A DNA stretch of 64,000 bases from an uncultured Candidatus Melainabacteria bacterium (GTDB lineage Bacteria; Cyanobacteriota; Vampirovibrionia; Gastranaerophilales; Gastranaerophilaceae): assembly GCA_934754655.1 (NCBI GenBank), contig CAKVIC010000001.1, forward strand, positions 1 to 64,000, in the 5' to 3' direction. A program made the position numbers and the translations under genes. Below, piece after piece: positions 17,129 to 26,453 of the stretch (positions are counted from its first letter, which is position 1; the number at the start of each line of letters is the position of its first letter). Under the pieces are notes generated by a model. It was not told the DNA's origin. It searched no databases and saw only the letters and a list, made by a program, of their open reading frames with translations.

Positions 17129-18103
17129 CTATACGTTAGCTGTAACTTTTTGTTGTATGCCTTTTTGATTATTTTTATCTTCCCAAATATCAACAAGTGT
17201 TGAGCAGAAGAAAATACTAGAATATGTTCCAATTGCAATACCTAGAATCATTGCTAGCACAAAATCTTTTGTTGTTACACCACCAAAGAAATATAAAGCC
17301 GCTAACGTAATTAAAGTTGTTAATGAAGTATTTACACTTCTTGCAAAAGTTTGATTAATACTTGCATTCATAATTTCGCCAAAAGCCATTTTCTTTGAAT
17401 AATACTTTAAATTTTCTCTTACACGGTCAAAAACTACAATTGTATCGTGAACGGAAAATCCAATTACTGTTAATAATGCAGTTACGAATAACGCATCGAT
17501 TTCCACATTATAAAATAATCCTAACAAGGAAAATACGCCAAGCACAAAAATAGTATCATGCACTAAACCTAGAATTGCAGCAAGAGCATAATCAAATTGA
17601 AATCTAAAAGTTAAATATGCAATAATACCTAATAAAGCTAAAGATAAAGCTATTAACGAATTTTTAAACAATTCTTCACCCAAAGTCGGTCCAACAGAAC
17701 TAACTTGTAATAAGTCAGATGATTTAAATTCTTGATTTACAACATTTGTAATGCTAGCTAAATCCTTTGAATTTTCATCAATAAATTTTGTTCTGATTGA
17801 TAAAATAGATTTAACTTCAGATTGTTCACTATTATTAGCATTAATTATTTGCAAAGAAGGTTTTTCAATGCCTGCTTTTTCTAAATTTTCACGTACAGCA
17901 GTTAATTCATGATTTGTTATATTTTCTTTTATTCCATATTGCAAAGTTGTACCACCTGTATAATCAATACCAACCTTTACTGGAGTATGTGTATCATAAG
18001 TTATCATTGAATAAATCATTGAAAATATTCCAGGAAGCAGTAATATCGCAGAGATACCCAAGCATAAGAATCTGTATTTTACTATATTTAATTTTAATCC
18101 CAT
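17129..18103 (-). CDS. secF: Protein translocase subunit SecF
   Basis: SecF works with SecD to drive late steps of protein export through SecYEG using the proton gradient. The 324-residue protein has an N-terminal helix, a periplasmic domain with the conserved GIDYTGGTTLQY, and five further helices. VHDTIVVFDRVREN is the family hallmark. It follows secD by 25 bases, the usual order. Membrane topology is complete and no truncation is seen. Confidence 0.97.
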   Translation of the reverse strand: MGLKLNIVKYRFLCLGISAILLLPGIFSMIYSMITYDTHTPVKVGIDYTGGTTLQYGIKENITNHELTAVRENLEKAGIEKPSLQIINANNSEQSEVKSILSIRTKFIDENSKDLASITNVVNQEFKSSDLLQVSSVGPTLGEELFKNSLIALSLALLGIIAYLTFRFQFDYALAAILGLVHDTIFVLGVFSLLGLFYNVEIDALFVTALLTVIGFSVHDTIVVFDRVRENLKYYSKKMAFGEIMNASINQTFARSVNTSLTTLITLAALYFFGGVTTKDFVLAMILGIAIGTYSSIFFCSTLVDIWEDKNNQKGIQQKVTANV

Positions 18104-18128
18104 TTTTTAGCCTTTCCTTATTACAAAA

Positions 18129-19433
18129 TTAATCTAATATACCGAATTTTGCTTTTTCACGCTTTGTTTCAACAGGGTTAAAACCTTCACCAATTTCTTC
18201 AGGTTTCAAGCCAAACAACGCAGGGTTTTTCAAATTGCCTGTTCCAAATATTAAGTGCATAAAATTTTTAGTAATTGTAATAGCACTAAACATTGAAACT
18301 ATAACACCTATTGCAAGAGTTAATGCAAACCCTTTTACAATACTTGTTCCACAAAAATATAAAATTGCGCAAGTAATAATTGTTGTCATATTTGAATCAA
18401 AAATACTTGTGAATGCTCTATCGAATCCGGAATTGATTGCTGTAAACAATGTTCTACCAGCTTTTAATTCTTCTTTTGTTCTTTCAAAAATCAAGATATT
18501 AGCATCTACAGCCATACCTATTGATAAAATAAAACCTGCAATACCAGCCAATGTTAAAGTTACAGAGAATATTTTAAACAAAGCAAATAACATAATTCCA
18601 TACAATAATAATGCAACATCAGCAATTGCCCCAGGAGCTCTGTAATAAGCCACCATAAATAACATTACAAAACCTAAACCGATAACACCTGCTATTTTAG
18701 ATTTTGCAATACTATCAGCCCCCAATGTAGGACCAACTGTATTTTCTTCTATTATTTTAGCCGGAACAGGTAATGCACCTGCATTTAACAAATCAACAGT
18801 TTTTTTAGCTTCCTCATAAGCAAAACCACTACCGCCACCAGAAATTTGAGCTCTTCCGCCGGTAATTGGTTCATGAATTACAGGAGCTGATTGCAATTCT
18901 CCATTAAAAAATATTGCCATTTGTTGTCCAACCATGCTTTTGGTTAAGTCAGCAAACTTTTTAGTACCCTGAGCATTGAACTCTAAACTTACAACCCAAT
19001 GTCCTTGTGAATCAGTAGAAACATCTGCTCTTGTCAAATCTTTACCGGTCAAGCCTGTAGTTTCCCAAACTTCTATATTATTCTTCATAACAGGACGCTT
19101 GAATTCTAATTCTGCAGTTTCACCTAAATAAGCTTTTGCTTGATTTAAATCTGAAACATCCGGAATCTCAACAACTAAACGTTTATCACCGGCTCTTTGT
19201 ACAATAGTTTCTGAAACACCAAGTTTATTAACCCTATTTTCTATAGCAAATTGTAAACTTGCCATCATATCAGGTGTAATTTTTGCAATTGTATCAGTTG
19301 TTTGGGCTTCTAAAACCAGTCTTGAGCCCCCAACTAAATCCAAACCTAATTTTGTCGGTTTTGTCATAATTATAGCGATAGATGCTATAACCAATAGCAC
19401 AATTGCCCAAAACATTATTAATTTGTTTTTCAT
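18129..19433 (-). CDS. secD: Protein translocase subunit SecD
   Basis: The partner of SecF in the inner membrane. The 434-residue protein starts with one membrane helix, then LGLDLVGGSRLVLE, a periplasmic P1 region, and a C-terminal five-helix block. The block contains SIGMAVDANILIFERTKEEL, the family signature with the proton-relay acidic residues. The length is shorter than E. coli SecD but normal for Gram-positive and cyanobacterial relatives. An AGAGG site precedes the ATG. It sits 29 bases after dapA and 25 before secF. Confidence 0.97.
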   Translation of the reverse strand: MKNKLIMFWAIVLLVIASIAIIMTKPTKLGLDLVGGSRLVLEAQTTDTIAKITPDMMASLQFAIENRVNKLGVSETIVQRAGDKRLVVEIPDVSDLNQAKAYLGETAELEFKRPVMKNNIEVWETTGLTGKDLTRADVSTDSQGHWVVSLEFNAQGTKKFADLTKSMVGQQMAIFFNGELQSAPVIHEPITGGRAQISGGGSGFAYEEAKKTVDLLNAGALPVPAKIIEENTVGPTLGADSIAKSKIAGVIGLGFVMLFMVAYYRAPGAIADVALLLYGIMLFALFKIFSVTLTLAGIAGFILSIGMAVDANILIFERTKEELKAGRTLFTAINSGFDRAFTSIFDSNMTTIITCAILYFCGTSIVKGFALTLAIGVIVSMFSAITITKNFMHLIFGTGNLKNPALFGLKPEEIGEGFNPVETKREKAKFGILD

Positions 19434-19462
19434 TTATATGTACCTCTTCTAAATATTTTTTA

Positions 19463-20341
19463 TTAAATTGAATCCAATGTAAATATTAACTCAGCTTTTT
19501 CTTGTTTAGTCAATTCGACAAGTGGACGTCTAACATAATCCTGAATAATTTCTTTATAAGCCAAAGCTGCTTTTATCGGCACAGGATTAGGAGCCATAAA
19601 TAATTTTTTGAAAATTGGATAAAGTTTCATGTGCATATTCCGTGCCGTCATCACATCACCTGTTTTAAAATTGCGTATCATTGATTTAATTTCTTTACCA
19701 AATAAATGAGATGCTACCGAAATTACACCAGTTGCTCCTAAAGCTAACATAGGTAATGTTAAGCTATCATCACCAGAATAAATTGCAAAATCTGAAGGAC
19801 AATGAGTTCTTAACTCTGTTAACATGTCCATATCGGAACAACTTTGTTTTAAAGCAACAATATTTGAATATTTTCTAGTCAATGTTTTTACCGTCTCAAC
19901 ACCCATATTAACACCGGTTCTAGAAGGTATATTGTATAATATTATAGGTAATTCAGTCGCCTCTGCAACTGCTGAAAAATGTTCAATCATGCCTGTTTGA
20001 GAAGGTTTATTATAATAAGGCACTACAGATAATATCGCATCAGCACCATCTTTTTCAGCCTTTTTAGCCAATTTAACAGCATGCTCTGTCGAATTTGACC
20101 CTGCACCTAAAATAACTTTTGCATTATTTTGAACTGCACGTTTTGCACTACTTAAAATCTCAGATACTTCATCTGTTGACAAAGTTGGAGATTCTCCAGT
20201 TGTAGCTGCTACCAAAATTGAATCAGAGCCAGTATTTATTAATTGATATGCTAATGATTCTACTTTTTCATAATCAACTTCTAATTTTTCGTTAAATGGA
20301 GTTACCATTGCTGTTATAACTTCACCTAATTCATATCTCAT
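19463..20341 (-). CDS. dapA: 4-hydroxy-tetrahydrodipicolinate synthase
   Basis: DapA condenses pyruvate with aspartate semialdehyde, the first committed step to diaminopimelate and lysine. The 292-residue TIM barrel has the Schiff-base lysine K165 (VALKQS). It also has Tyr 136 and Arg 141 (LYNIPSRTG) and the TTGE phosphate-like loop at 47-50. These are the expected catalytic residues. A GAAGGAG site precedes the ATG. With lysA in the same run, the first and last steps of the lysine pathway are covered. The middle steps are elsewhere. Confidence 0.96.
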   Translation of the reverse strand: MRYELGEVITAMVTPFNEKLEVDYEKVESLAYQLINTGSDSILVAATTGESPTLSTDEVSEILSSAKRAVQNNAKVILGAGSNSTEHAVKLAKKAEKDGADAILSVVPYYNKPSQTGMIEHFSAVAEATELPIILYNIPSRTGVNMGVETVKTLTRKYSNIVALKQSCSDMDMLTELRTHCPSDFAIYSGDDSLTLPMLALGATGVISVASHLFGKEIKSMIRNFKTGDVMTARNMHMKLYPIFKKLFMAPNPVPIKAALAYKEIIQDYVRRPLVELTKQEKAELIFTLDSI

Positions 20342-20397
20342 ATTATATACTCCTTCCGTTACCTTCGTTTATTATAACTCAAAATTTTTATTTCGTA

Positions 20398-21252
20398 TTA
20401 TTTTATCGGTATAAATTCTAAAACTTCTCTTGGCTCATTCAAATATCGATAAATTCCTACTGTACATTTTTTAAACTTTTGATTTTTATTAAATTTGTAT
20501 CTCCAATAAGTGTCCGCAAACGCTATAATCTTATTTTCAATATTAAATTCTGACAATTTTTCTAGCTTTGCAAGATCCTCTTCCATATTTTTACTTAATA
20601 TTTGAACACATATAATATAATTCAATGGCATAGATTTATCTAATAAATCATAAAAAATTTGAAAAACATTATCAACTCCATTAAAATCTTCAAATTTATA
20701 CATATACAAATATCCATCTGCATGCTTTTGTGGAAATATTGCAAACTTTTTTATTAAAAAATTATTCATCTCTTCAACATATTTTTCAAAATCTTCAGAT
20801 TTTACAACTTTACCTATATGTTTATTTAAAACCGGCTTTAAAAATATAGCATATCTTTTTAGCGGTAATTGTTCTAATATTTGTTCCTGTTCTAATTCTT
20901 TATTCATATCAATTTCAGCCTGAATTTTTCTACTTTCTTCAAATTCAGCTTGAAGCCATTCCAAATATAAAACCAATATATCTAATAATTTTATACATTC
21001 ATAAATTAAAATATAAACAAAAATAGAAACTGCTTCTGGCGACAAATGCGTTTTTATTATTAAAAAATTTTGAGAAATAATTTCTGCAATTCCTAATATA
21101 TATAATAAAACCGGCTTAAAAATATTTAGCCAATGCCAATTATGCCCAATTAATTGAGAAATCCAAAATAGAATATGCATCATTACAAAGAATAATACTA
21201 AAATTCTTAAAAAATCTATTGTATTTTTTAAAAATTTAAAAACTTTCTTCAT
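20398..21252 (-). CDS. Membrane protein of unknown function, 284 aa
   Basis: I do not recognise this protein. The first 110 residues hold about three hydrophobic helices (near 12-32, 43-60 and 78-98). A charged helical stretch follows, rich in Glu and Gln (about 112-150), then a soluble C-terminal domain of about 130 residues with alternating strands and helices and no obvious catalytic motif. The cytoplasmic side cannot be assigned with confidence. It begins immediately after the panC stop codon, so it is co-transcribed with and possibly translationally coupled to panC. A 56-base gap separates it from dapA. Confidence 0.65.
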   Translation of the reverse strand: MKKVFKFLKNTIDFLRILVLFFVMMHILFWISQLIGHNWHWLNIFKPVLLYILGIAEIISQNFLIIKTHLSPEAVSIFVYILIYECIKLLDILVLYLEWLQAEFEESRKIQAEIDMNKELEQEQILEQLPLKRYAIFLKPVLNKHIGKVVKSEDFEKYVEEMNNFLIKKFAIFPQKHADGYLYMYKFEDFNGVDNVFQIFYDLLDKSMPLNYIICVQILSKNMEEDLAKLEKLSEFNIENKIIAFADTYWRYKFNKNQKFKKCTVGIYRYLNEPREVLEFIPIK

Positions 21253-22113
21253 TTAATCCTCTTTTAAATACAAATTGTCTATTAATCTTACTCCGTCAAC
21301 TCTACAAGCAATTAACACCAAGGTATCATCATCAGCAGTAGTTTTATCTTCTAAATTATATTTATCCACTAATTCTAAATATTCCATATCATGCTTATCT
21401 GTCAAAAACGAATACGCAGTTTCTTTTAATTCGTTACAATCAGTTATACCTCGTTGATAACATTGTTTAATATTATTTAGAATTTTGCTTAATACTAAAG
21501 CATCAAGTTTACCATTTTCTGATAAATATTTATTTCGCGAACTAAGAGCAAGACCGCTTTCTTCTCTTACAATCGGGCATTGAACAATTTCAATAGGTAC
21601 ATTTAAATCTTTCACCATTTTCTTTATTATAACAACTTGTTGAGCATCTTTTTGTCCAAAAAATGCGCAATCAGGCTGTACAATATTAAATAATTTCATA
21701 ACAACAGTGCAAACACCATCAAAATGTCCTACTCTAGTTTTTCCACATAATTTATCAGTATAAAGATATGGAGGACAAACATAGGTTAACGTATTATTTG
21801 ATAAATTTTCTTTTTGACCATACATTTCCGCAGGAGTCGGCGCAAAAACGATATCTACATTTTCTTTTTGACAAAGCTCAACATCAGCGTTTAATGTTCT
21901 TGGATATTTATCAAAATCTTCTGCCGGCCCAAATTGTATTGGATTAACAAAAACTGAAACAACAACTTTGTCGCAATTCTGTTTTGCTTTCTTTATTAAA
22001 CTCAAATGTCCTGCATGCAATGCACCCATTGTTGGAACTAAACCAATCTTCACACCTTGTTTTTTCCAAGTTTTAATTTGTTCTCGAACATCAGAAATTT
22101 TATTTAATAACAT
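21253..22113 (-). CDS. panC: Pantothenate synthetase
   Basis: PanC joins pantoate and beta-alanine with ATP to make pantothenate, the precursor of coenzyme A. The 286-residue protein has the nucleotidyltransferase PTMGALHAGH motif (residues 27-36). It also has FVNPIQFGPAEDFDKYPR, FFGQKDAQQ and the SSRNKYLS block. All main active-site segments are present. An AGGTGAG site lies ahead of the ATG. It follows panB by eight bases, so the two enzymes of the pathway are coupled. The aspartate decarboxylase PanD is not in the window. Confidence 0.97.
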   Translation of the reverse strand: MLLNKISDVREQIKTWKKQGVKIGLVPTMGALHAGHLSLIKKAKQNCDKVVVSVFVNPIQFGPAEDFDKYPRTLNADVELCQKENVDIVFAPTPAEMYGQKENLSNNTLTYVCPPYLYTDKLCGKTRVGHFDGVCTVVMKLFNIVQPDCAFFGQKDAQQVVIIKKMVKDLNVPIEIVQCPIVREESGLALSSRNKYLSENGKLDALVLSKILNNIKQCYQRGITDCNELKETAYSFLTDKHDMEYLELVDKYNLEDKTTADDDTLVLIACRVDGVRLIDNLYLKED

Positions 22114-22121
22114 TTTCTCAC

Positions 22122-22955
22122 CTACTTTGCTAAAAGTTTTTCTTTTTCATCTTCATCTAAATCAAAAACCTGCTCTTGAGCTGGAAACTCACATGATTTT
22201 ACTTCATGTATATAATTTTCAAAAGCTTTAGTCGTAATAGAATGTAAATCCGCATATTTTTTTACAAATTTAGGCTTAAAATCTGTAAACTTGCCTAAAA
22301 TATCATCGGTTACAACAATTTGCCCATCACAATTAACACCGGCACCTATTCCAATTGTTGGAATTTTTAGGTTTTGCGTAATATATTTTGCACTTTCTTC
22401 AGGCAATAACTCTAATACAACAGCAAAAGCTCCCGCCTCTTGAAGTTGCAAAGCACATTCTAATATTTTTTTAGTTGCATCAGCAGTTTTACCTTGAATT
22501 TTATGCCCGCCTATCAAATTCATAGACTGCGGAGTTAACCCCAAATGACCTAAAACAGGGATTCCTGATTCTACACTTCTTTTTATTAATTCTAAAATAT
22601 GAGAATTGCATCCCTCAAGCTTTACAGCATTAGCTCCGGCTCTAATCATTTTTGCAATATTATCTAAACCTTGTTCAACAGATACATTATAACTCATAAA
22701 AGGCATATCGCCGACTATAAAAGAATTTTTTGCACCACGTGCAACTGCATTTATGAAGATTAACATCTCTTCCATTGTTATTGAATAAGTATCTTTATGC
22801 CCCAATGCAACCATTGCTAAAGAATCACCAACAAGAATTCCATCAATTTGACATTCATCTAATACTTTTGCTGTTGAATAATCATAAGCTGTCAACAACG
22901 CAATTTTTTCATTATTATCTTTTTGTTTTTGAAAATCAACTACATTTTTTTTCAT
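22122..22955 (-). CDS. panB: 3-methyl-2-oxobutanoate hydroxymethyltransferase
   Basis: PanB adds a hydroxymethyl group from methylene-tetrahydrofolate to ketoisovalerate on the way to pantoate. The 277-residue TIM-barrel protein shows LTAYDYSTAK, GDSLAM with the metal-binding Asp, GDMPFMSY, KLEGC and GHLGLTPQS. The active-site glutamate lies in VVLELLPEE. The start is four bases beyond the stop of the YvcK-like gene and has only a weak AAGAAAG site, so translation may rely on coupling. It forms an operon with panC. Confidence 0.97.
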   Translation of the reverse strand: MKKNVVDFQKQKDNNEKIALLTAYDYSTAKVLDECQIDGILVGDSLAMVALGHKDTYSITMEEMLIFINAVARGAKNSFIVGDMPFMSYNVSVEQGLDNIAKMIRAGANAVKLEGCNSHILELIKRSVESGIPVLGHLGLTPQSMNLIGGHKIQGKTADATKKILECALQLQEAGAFAVVLELLPEESAKYITQNLKIPTIGIGAGVNCDGQIVVTDDILGKFTDFKPKFVKKYADLHSITTKAFENYIHEVKSCEFPAQEQVFDLDEDEKEKLLAK

Positions 22956-22959
22956 AAAA

Positions 22960-24270
22960 TTACTTTCTTAAAGATTTTCTATACCAGCAATAAACGGCAC
23001 GGGCAACTCTGTGAGAACTGTGTCTTACTAAACCCTCTTTATTTTCTTGAATTAGTTTTTGCGAAACTATTTCAATTCCAATAGGTGCAAGATTCTCATT
23101 ATCTAATATTACAGGAATTGAGCCATTTTTTGCATATCCGGCTGAAATATTATCAGGCAAAGAATTGTTAACCAATACTGCATCAATTATTTTTTTGCCT
23201 TTTGCGTGATTTAACAACGCATTTACATGACTTGCTACCGTATAATTATCTGTTTCGCCAGTTTGAGTCATAATATTGCATACATAAATCTTTTTAGCAG
23301 AAGATTGCTCTATTGCTTCCACAATTCCAGATACTAACAAATTTGGAATCACACTTGTATACAAACTTCCAGGCCCTAAAATAATTAAATCAGCATTAGC
23401 TATCGCAATCAAAACTTCAGGTAAAGCCCTGCATATTTCAGGATCAGTAAATAAACGTTTAATCTTACCATGAGCTTCCGGAATACTTGATTCACCTTTT
23501 ATAATTCTTCCATCTTCAAATTCGGCAAGCAATTTCATATCATCCAATGTAGCTGGTAAAACAACACCCCTTATATTTAAAACGTTAGAAGATTCTTTAA
23601 CAGCCTTAACCATATTACCAGTGATTGCACATAAAGCTGTTAAAAACAAATTACCAAAACTATGTCCCTCAAGTCCTTCACCAGTTTTGAATCTATATTG
23701 AAAAAGCTTTGTAATTAAATCTTCATCATCAGCTAAAGCTGCGATACAATTTCTAATATCACCTGGTGGCAATATCCCCATTTCTTCTCTTAAACGTCCG
23801 GAACTTCCCCCATCATCACCAACAGTAACTACTGCAGTTATATTATTAGTATATTTTTTTATACCTTTTAAAAGCATTGATAAACCGGTACCACCACCAA
23901 TTGCAACGACTTTAGCACCCTTATTAAGTTTATTTCTTCTATACAATTTTTCAAGCAAAGATTCATTACCTTTTGGCGAATCTAAATCCATAATAGAAAG
24001 TGTCGTTTTTTTCCAGCCTTTAAAAAATATAAAAGATCCTATTAAAATAAAAATTACAGCTAATGTATTTGATGGCAAAATCAAAGCAGCTTTTTGAATA
24101 ATCTCCATTGTTTTATATATTGGTCTTACATCAGCAATAATCATCAAACCTAATATAATAAAAATCGAACCTAAAAAGATTAAAAGCAACCAACGTTTGA
24201 CATTTAATCCAGGAATTAACCACGCAACATCTTTTTTTACATTATCAACATTATTTTTTATTTTAAACAT
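22960..24270 (-). CDS. YvcK/CofD-family protein with N-terminal membrane anchor
   Basis: This 436-residue protein has a C-terminal YvcK (gluconeogenesis factor) domain with VVAIGGGTGLSMLLKG, VGDDGGSSGRLR, PPGDIRNC and GHSFGN. YvcK proteins bind UDP-sugars and affect wall synthesis and central metabolism. Two hydrophobic helices (near residues 29-47 and 64-82) precede the domain, so this version is membrane-anchored, unlike B. subtilis YvcK. The ATG at 24270 has a GGTGGA site overlapping the end of the pxpA-like gene. An upstream TTG lacks a proper site. Related CofD enzymes make coenzyme F420, but the GDDGGSS-type motifs and context favour YvcK. Confidence 0.88.
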   Translation of the reverse strand: MFKIKNNVDNVKKDVAWLIPGLNVKRWLLLIFLGSIFIILGLMIIADVRPIYKTMEIIQKAALILPSNTLAVIFILIGSFIFFKGWKKTTLSIMDLDSPKGNESLLEKLYRRNKLNKGAKVVAIGGGTGLSMLLKGIKKYTNNITAVVTVGDDGGSSGRLREEMGILPPGDIRNCIAALADDEDLITKLFQYRFKTGEGLEGHSFGNLFLTALCAITGNMVKAVKESSNVLNIRGVVLPATLDDMKLLAEFEDGRIIKGESSIPEAHGKIKRLFTDPEICRALPEVLIAIANADLIILGPGSLYTSVIPNLLVSGIVEAIEQSSAKKIYVCNIMTQTGETDNYTVASHVNALLNHAKGKKIIDAVLVNNSLPDNISAGYAKNGSIPVILDNENLAPIGIEIVSQKLIQENKEGLVRHSSHRVARAVYCWYRKSLRK

Positions 24271-24272
24271 AA

Positions 24273-25070
24273 TTAATCCACCCAACCTGAAAGTTTTGCA
24301 TTATTGTAATTAACCGGTGACGGTTTTATAACATTATAAGCTTGTTTTATCAAATCTAAAGAATTTGTATATTTATTTGAAAAATGTATAGTATCAACTT
24401 GAGCAAAAGAAACTCCACCTAAATTATTACGAATTTGAGAAGTATGAATTAAATGCTGAAATCTTTTTATCAAATCATAATTATTCGTATTATCCGGCTT
24501 TGAATAATCTACTGTCAAATCCGGATTATATGTTTTTTCAAGCATAACTTCATGTGCTACTGGTAATCCAACAAAATCACTAACTTTTTCTGTAATATCT
24601 CCTGCCGGAGCATAATAAATTAACCAATCTGAACATTTTTTTATTGCTTTTGCAATATTAGATGAAAATACAAAATCTTCACCAGCTTTTTTATACATCG
24701 CACCATGCAATCTTACATGTTCAATATTTAAACCATAAGCCTTTGCAAAAGACATCATTGCGCCAACTTGATAAATAACCAAAGCTTCTAATTCATCATC
24801 TTTTAATTCTACCGGTCGATAGCCAAATCCTTGAATATCATTAAATCCAATATGAGCACCAATTGCAATGTTTTTTTCTTTCGCCTTTAACAAAGCTTCT
24901 TTTATTGTAACTGGATCACCGGCATGAAATCCACTAGAAATGTTTACAGAACTCACATAGTCTAATAGCTCAAACTCAACATTGTTTTTATACATACCAT
25001 AAGCTTGCGCCAAATCACAATTAAAGTCGACATTTTTTATTGATTTTTTTTCTGGTAAAACCTCTTGCAT
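24273..25070 (-). CDS. pxpA: 5-oxoprolinase subunit A, LamB/YcsF family
   Basis: PxpA acts with PxpB and PxpC to hydrolyse 5-oxoproline (pyroglutamate) to glutamate using ATP. The 265-residue protein begins with the family blocks DFNCDLAQAYG, NISSGFHAGDP and AIGAHIGFNDIQGFGYR. Some positions deviate from the usual NCDLGE and ACGFHAGD, so the activity is less certain. The ATG at 25070 has GGAG six bases upstream, whereas a longer TTG-started frame lacks a site. No pxpB or pxpC is visible nearby. It is the first gene of an eleven-gene minus-strand run, and its stop codon lies two bases before the YvcK-like start. Confidence 0.82.
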   Translation of the reverse strand: MQEVLPEKKSIKNVDFNCDLAQAYGMYKNNVEFELLDYVSSVNISSGFHAGDPVTIKEALLKAKEKNIAIGAHIGFNDIQGFGYRPVELKDDELEALVIYQVGAMMSFAKAYGLNIEHVRLHGAMYKKAGEDFVFSSNIAKAIKKCSDWLIYYAPAGDITEKVSDFVGLPVAHEVMLEKTYNPDLTVDYSKPDNTNNYDLIKRFQHLIHTSQIRNNLGGVSFAQVDTIHFSNKYTNSLDLIKQAYNVIKPSPVNYNNAKLSGWVD

Positions 25071-25102
25071 CTTATTCTCCAAAACGATAATGTACAAATT
25101 CT

Positions 25103-25108
25103 ATTATA
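25103..25108 (-). promoter_or_regulatory. -10 box for the long minus-strand gene run
   Basis: Minus-strand TATAAT (25108-25103) lies 32 bases before the pxpA-like ATG and ahead of its GGAG site. It is the first clear promoter element upstream of the eleven-gene run to 13986. No good -35 box is visible at standard spacing. Confidence 0.45.
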
Positions 25109-25153
25109 CTACAAACAATATTTTATAATCACTTTTTATTTACAAAATTTTTA

Positions 25154-25162
25154 TGTTAAAAT
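25154..25162 (+). promoter_or_regulatory. Extended -10 promoter of the U32 peptidase gene (leaderless layout)
   Basis: TGTTAAAAT is a TGn-extended -10 box. The hexamer TAAAAT (25157-25162) ends six bases before the ATG at 25169, and no ribosome site is present. Confidence 0.5.
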
Positions 25163-25168
25163 CTAATT

Positions 25169-26440
25169 ATGTTGAAACCTGAATTATTAATGCCAGCCGG
25201 CAATTTAGAAAAGCTAAAATATGCTATAAAATATGGTGCTGATGCTGTTTACCTTGGTGTCGTTGATTTTAGTCTAAGAGCAATGCGCAAAGGAGAACTA
25301 ATTACACTAGAAAATCTCAAAACAGCAATTGATACAGCTCATGAAATGGGCGCAAAAGCTTATTTAACGCTAAATATTTTTGCATTTAATAAAGATATAA
25401 AAGCTCTTGAAGCATGCATTGAAAAACTTGCTGATTCAGCTCCCGATGCGCTTATAATCAGCGATGTAGGTATAATGCGGCTTGCTCAAAAATACTTACC
25501 CAATATTGATATACATATCAGCACACAAGCAAACATTTTGAACTATGAAGCTGTTAAATTTTGGCAAGATATGGGAGCAACTCGTACGATTTTAGCAAGA
25601 GAGCTTTCTATAAAAGAGGTTGCAGAAATAAAACAACAAGTACCTGATATGGAACTAGAGTGTTTTATTCATGGCGCTCAATGTGTTTCTTTTTCTGGAA
25701 GATGTTTATTGAGTGATTACATGACAAATGGCGAAAGAAAAGCTAATTCCGGTAATTGCTCACAACCTTGCCGTTGGAGCTACAAATTACTTGAAGAAAC
25801 TCGACCAAACCAATATCAAGAAATTATTCAAGATGAAAAAGGAACTCACATTTTAAGCACAAAAGATTTGTGCTTAGTTAAGCACCTTAAAGAGATGATT
25901 GAAGCCGGTATTGATTCTTTTAAAGTTGAAGGTCGTACAAAAAGTTTATATTACGTATCAGCAACAGCTAAAGCCTATAGAGAAGCTATTGATGCCGTTT
26001 TACAAAATAAAAATACTGATATGCAACCTTATTTTGAAGAGTTGTTAAAAGTCGGCAACAGAGGCTACACTACAGGATTTTATTTAAACAAAGAGTACCC
26101 AAAAGATGGCTATAGCTATGATATATCAAAAGGTTTAGCCGGAGCAGATTTTTTATGCGAATTTTGGGACAAACAAGATGATTGGTATAAAATTAAAACA
26201 AAAAATAAATTCAATAAAAATGAAGATATAGAAATAATTTCGCCAAAAGAAAAATTTATAACGCAAGTAACTGAAATTAAAAATACAAAAGATGAAGAAT
26301 TAGAAATTGCAAATACAAACGATGAATTGTGGGTAAAATTAACAAAAGCTCCACAAGATTATAAATATGCACTTGCAAGGACAGTAGGAATAAAGGGAAA
26401 TTCTTCAGAGCTTGCAAAATGTTCTTGTATAGAATCTTAA
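25169..26440 (+). CDS. U32-family peptidase / tRNA hydroxylation protein (TrhP/YrrO-like)
   Basis: U32 proteins named peptidases include TrhP and RlhA, which use prephenate-derived chemistry for RNA hydroxylation (5-hydroxyuridine in tRNA, 5-hydroxycytidine in rRNA). The 423-residue protein starts with LLMPAGNLEKL and YGADAVYLG. It has ISTQANILN and the signature ECFIHGAQCVSFSGRCLLS with its Cys-rich continuation GNCSQPCRW, which probably holds an iron-sulfur cluster. The length fits the short U32 group (YrrO/TrhP). A TrhP-like role is therefore likely, but RlhA-like function cannot be excluded. The gene overlaps nothing and leads into the YqeG-like gene 13 bases later. Confidence 0.88.
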   Translation: MLKPELLMPAGNLEKLKYAIKYGADAVYLGVVDFSLRAMRKGELITLENLKTAIDTAHEMGAKAYLTLNIFAFNKDIKALEACIEKLADSAPDALIISDVGIMRLAQKYLPNIDIHISTQANILNYEAVKFWQDMGATRTILARELSIKEVAEIKQQVPDMELECFIHGAQCVSFSGRCLLSDYMTNGERKANSGNCSQPCRWSYKLLEETRPNQYQEIIQDEKGTHILSTKDLCLVKHLKEMIEAGIDSFKVEGRTKSLYYVSATAKAYREAIDAVLQNKNTDMQPYFEELLKVGNRGYTTGFYLNKEYPKDGYSYDISKGLAGADFLCEFWDKQDDWYKIKTKNKFNKNEDIEIISPKEKFITQVTEIKNTKDEELEIANTNDELWVKLTKAPQDYKYALARTVGIKGNSSELAKCSCIES

Positions 26441-26453
26441 AAGAAGAGGAAGT

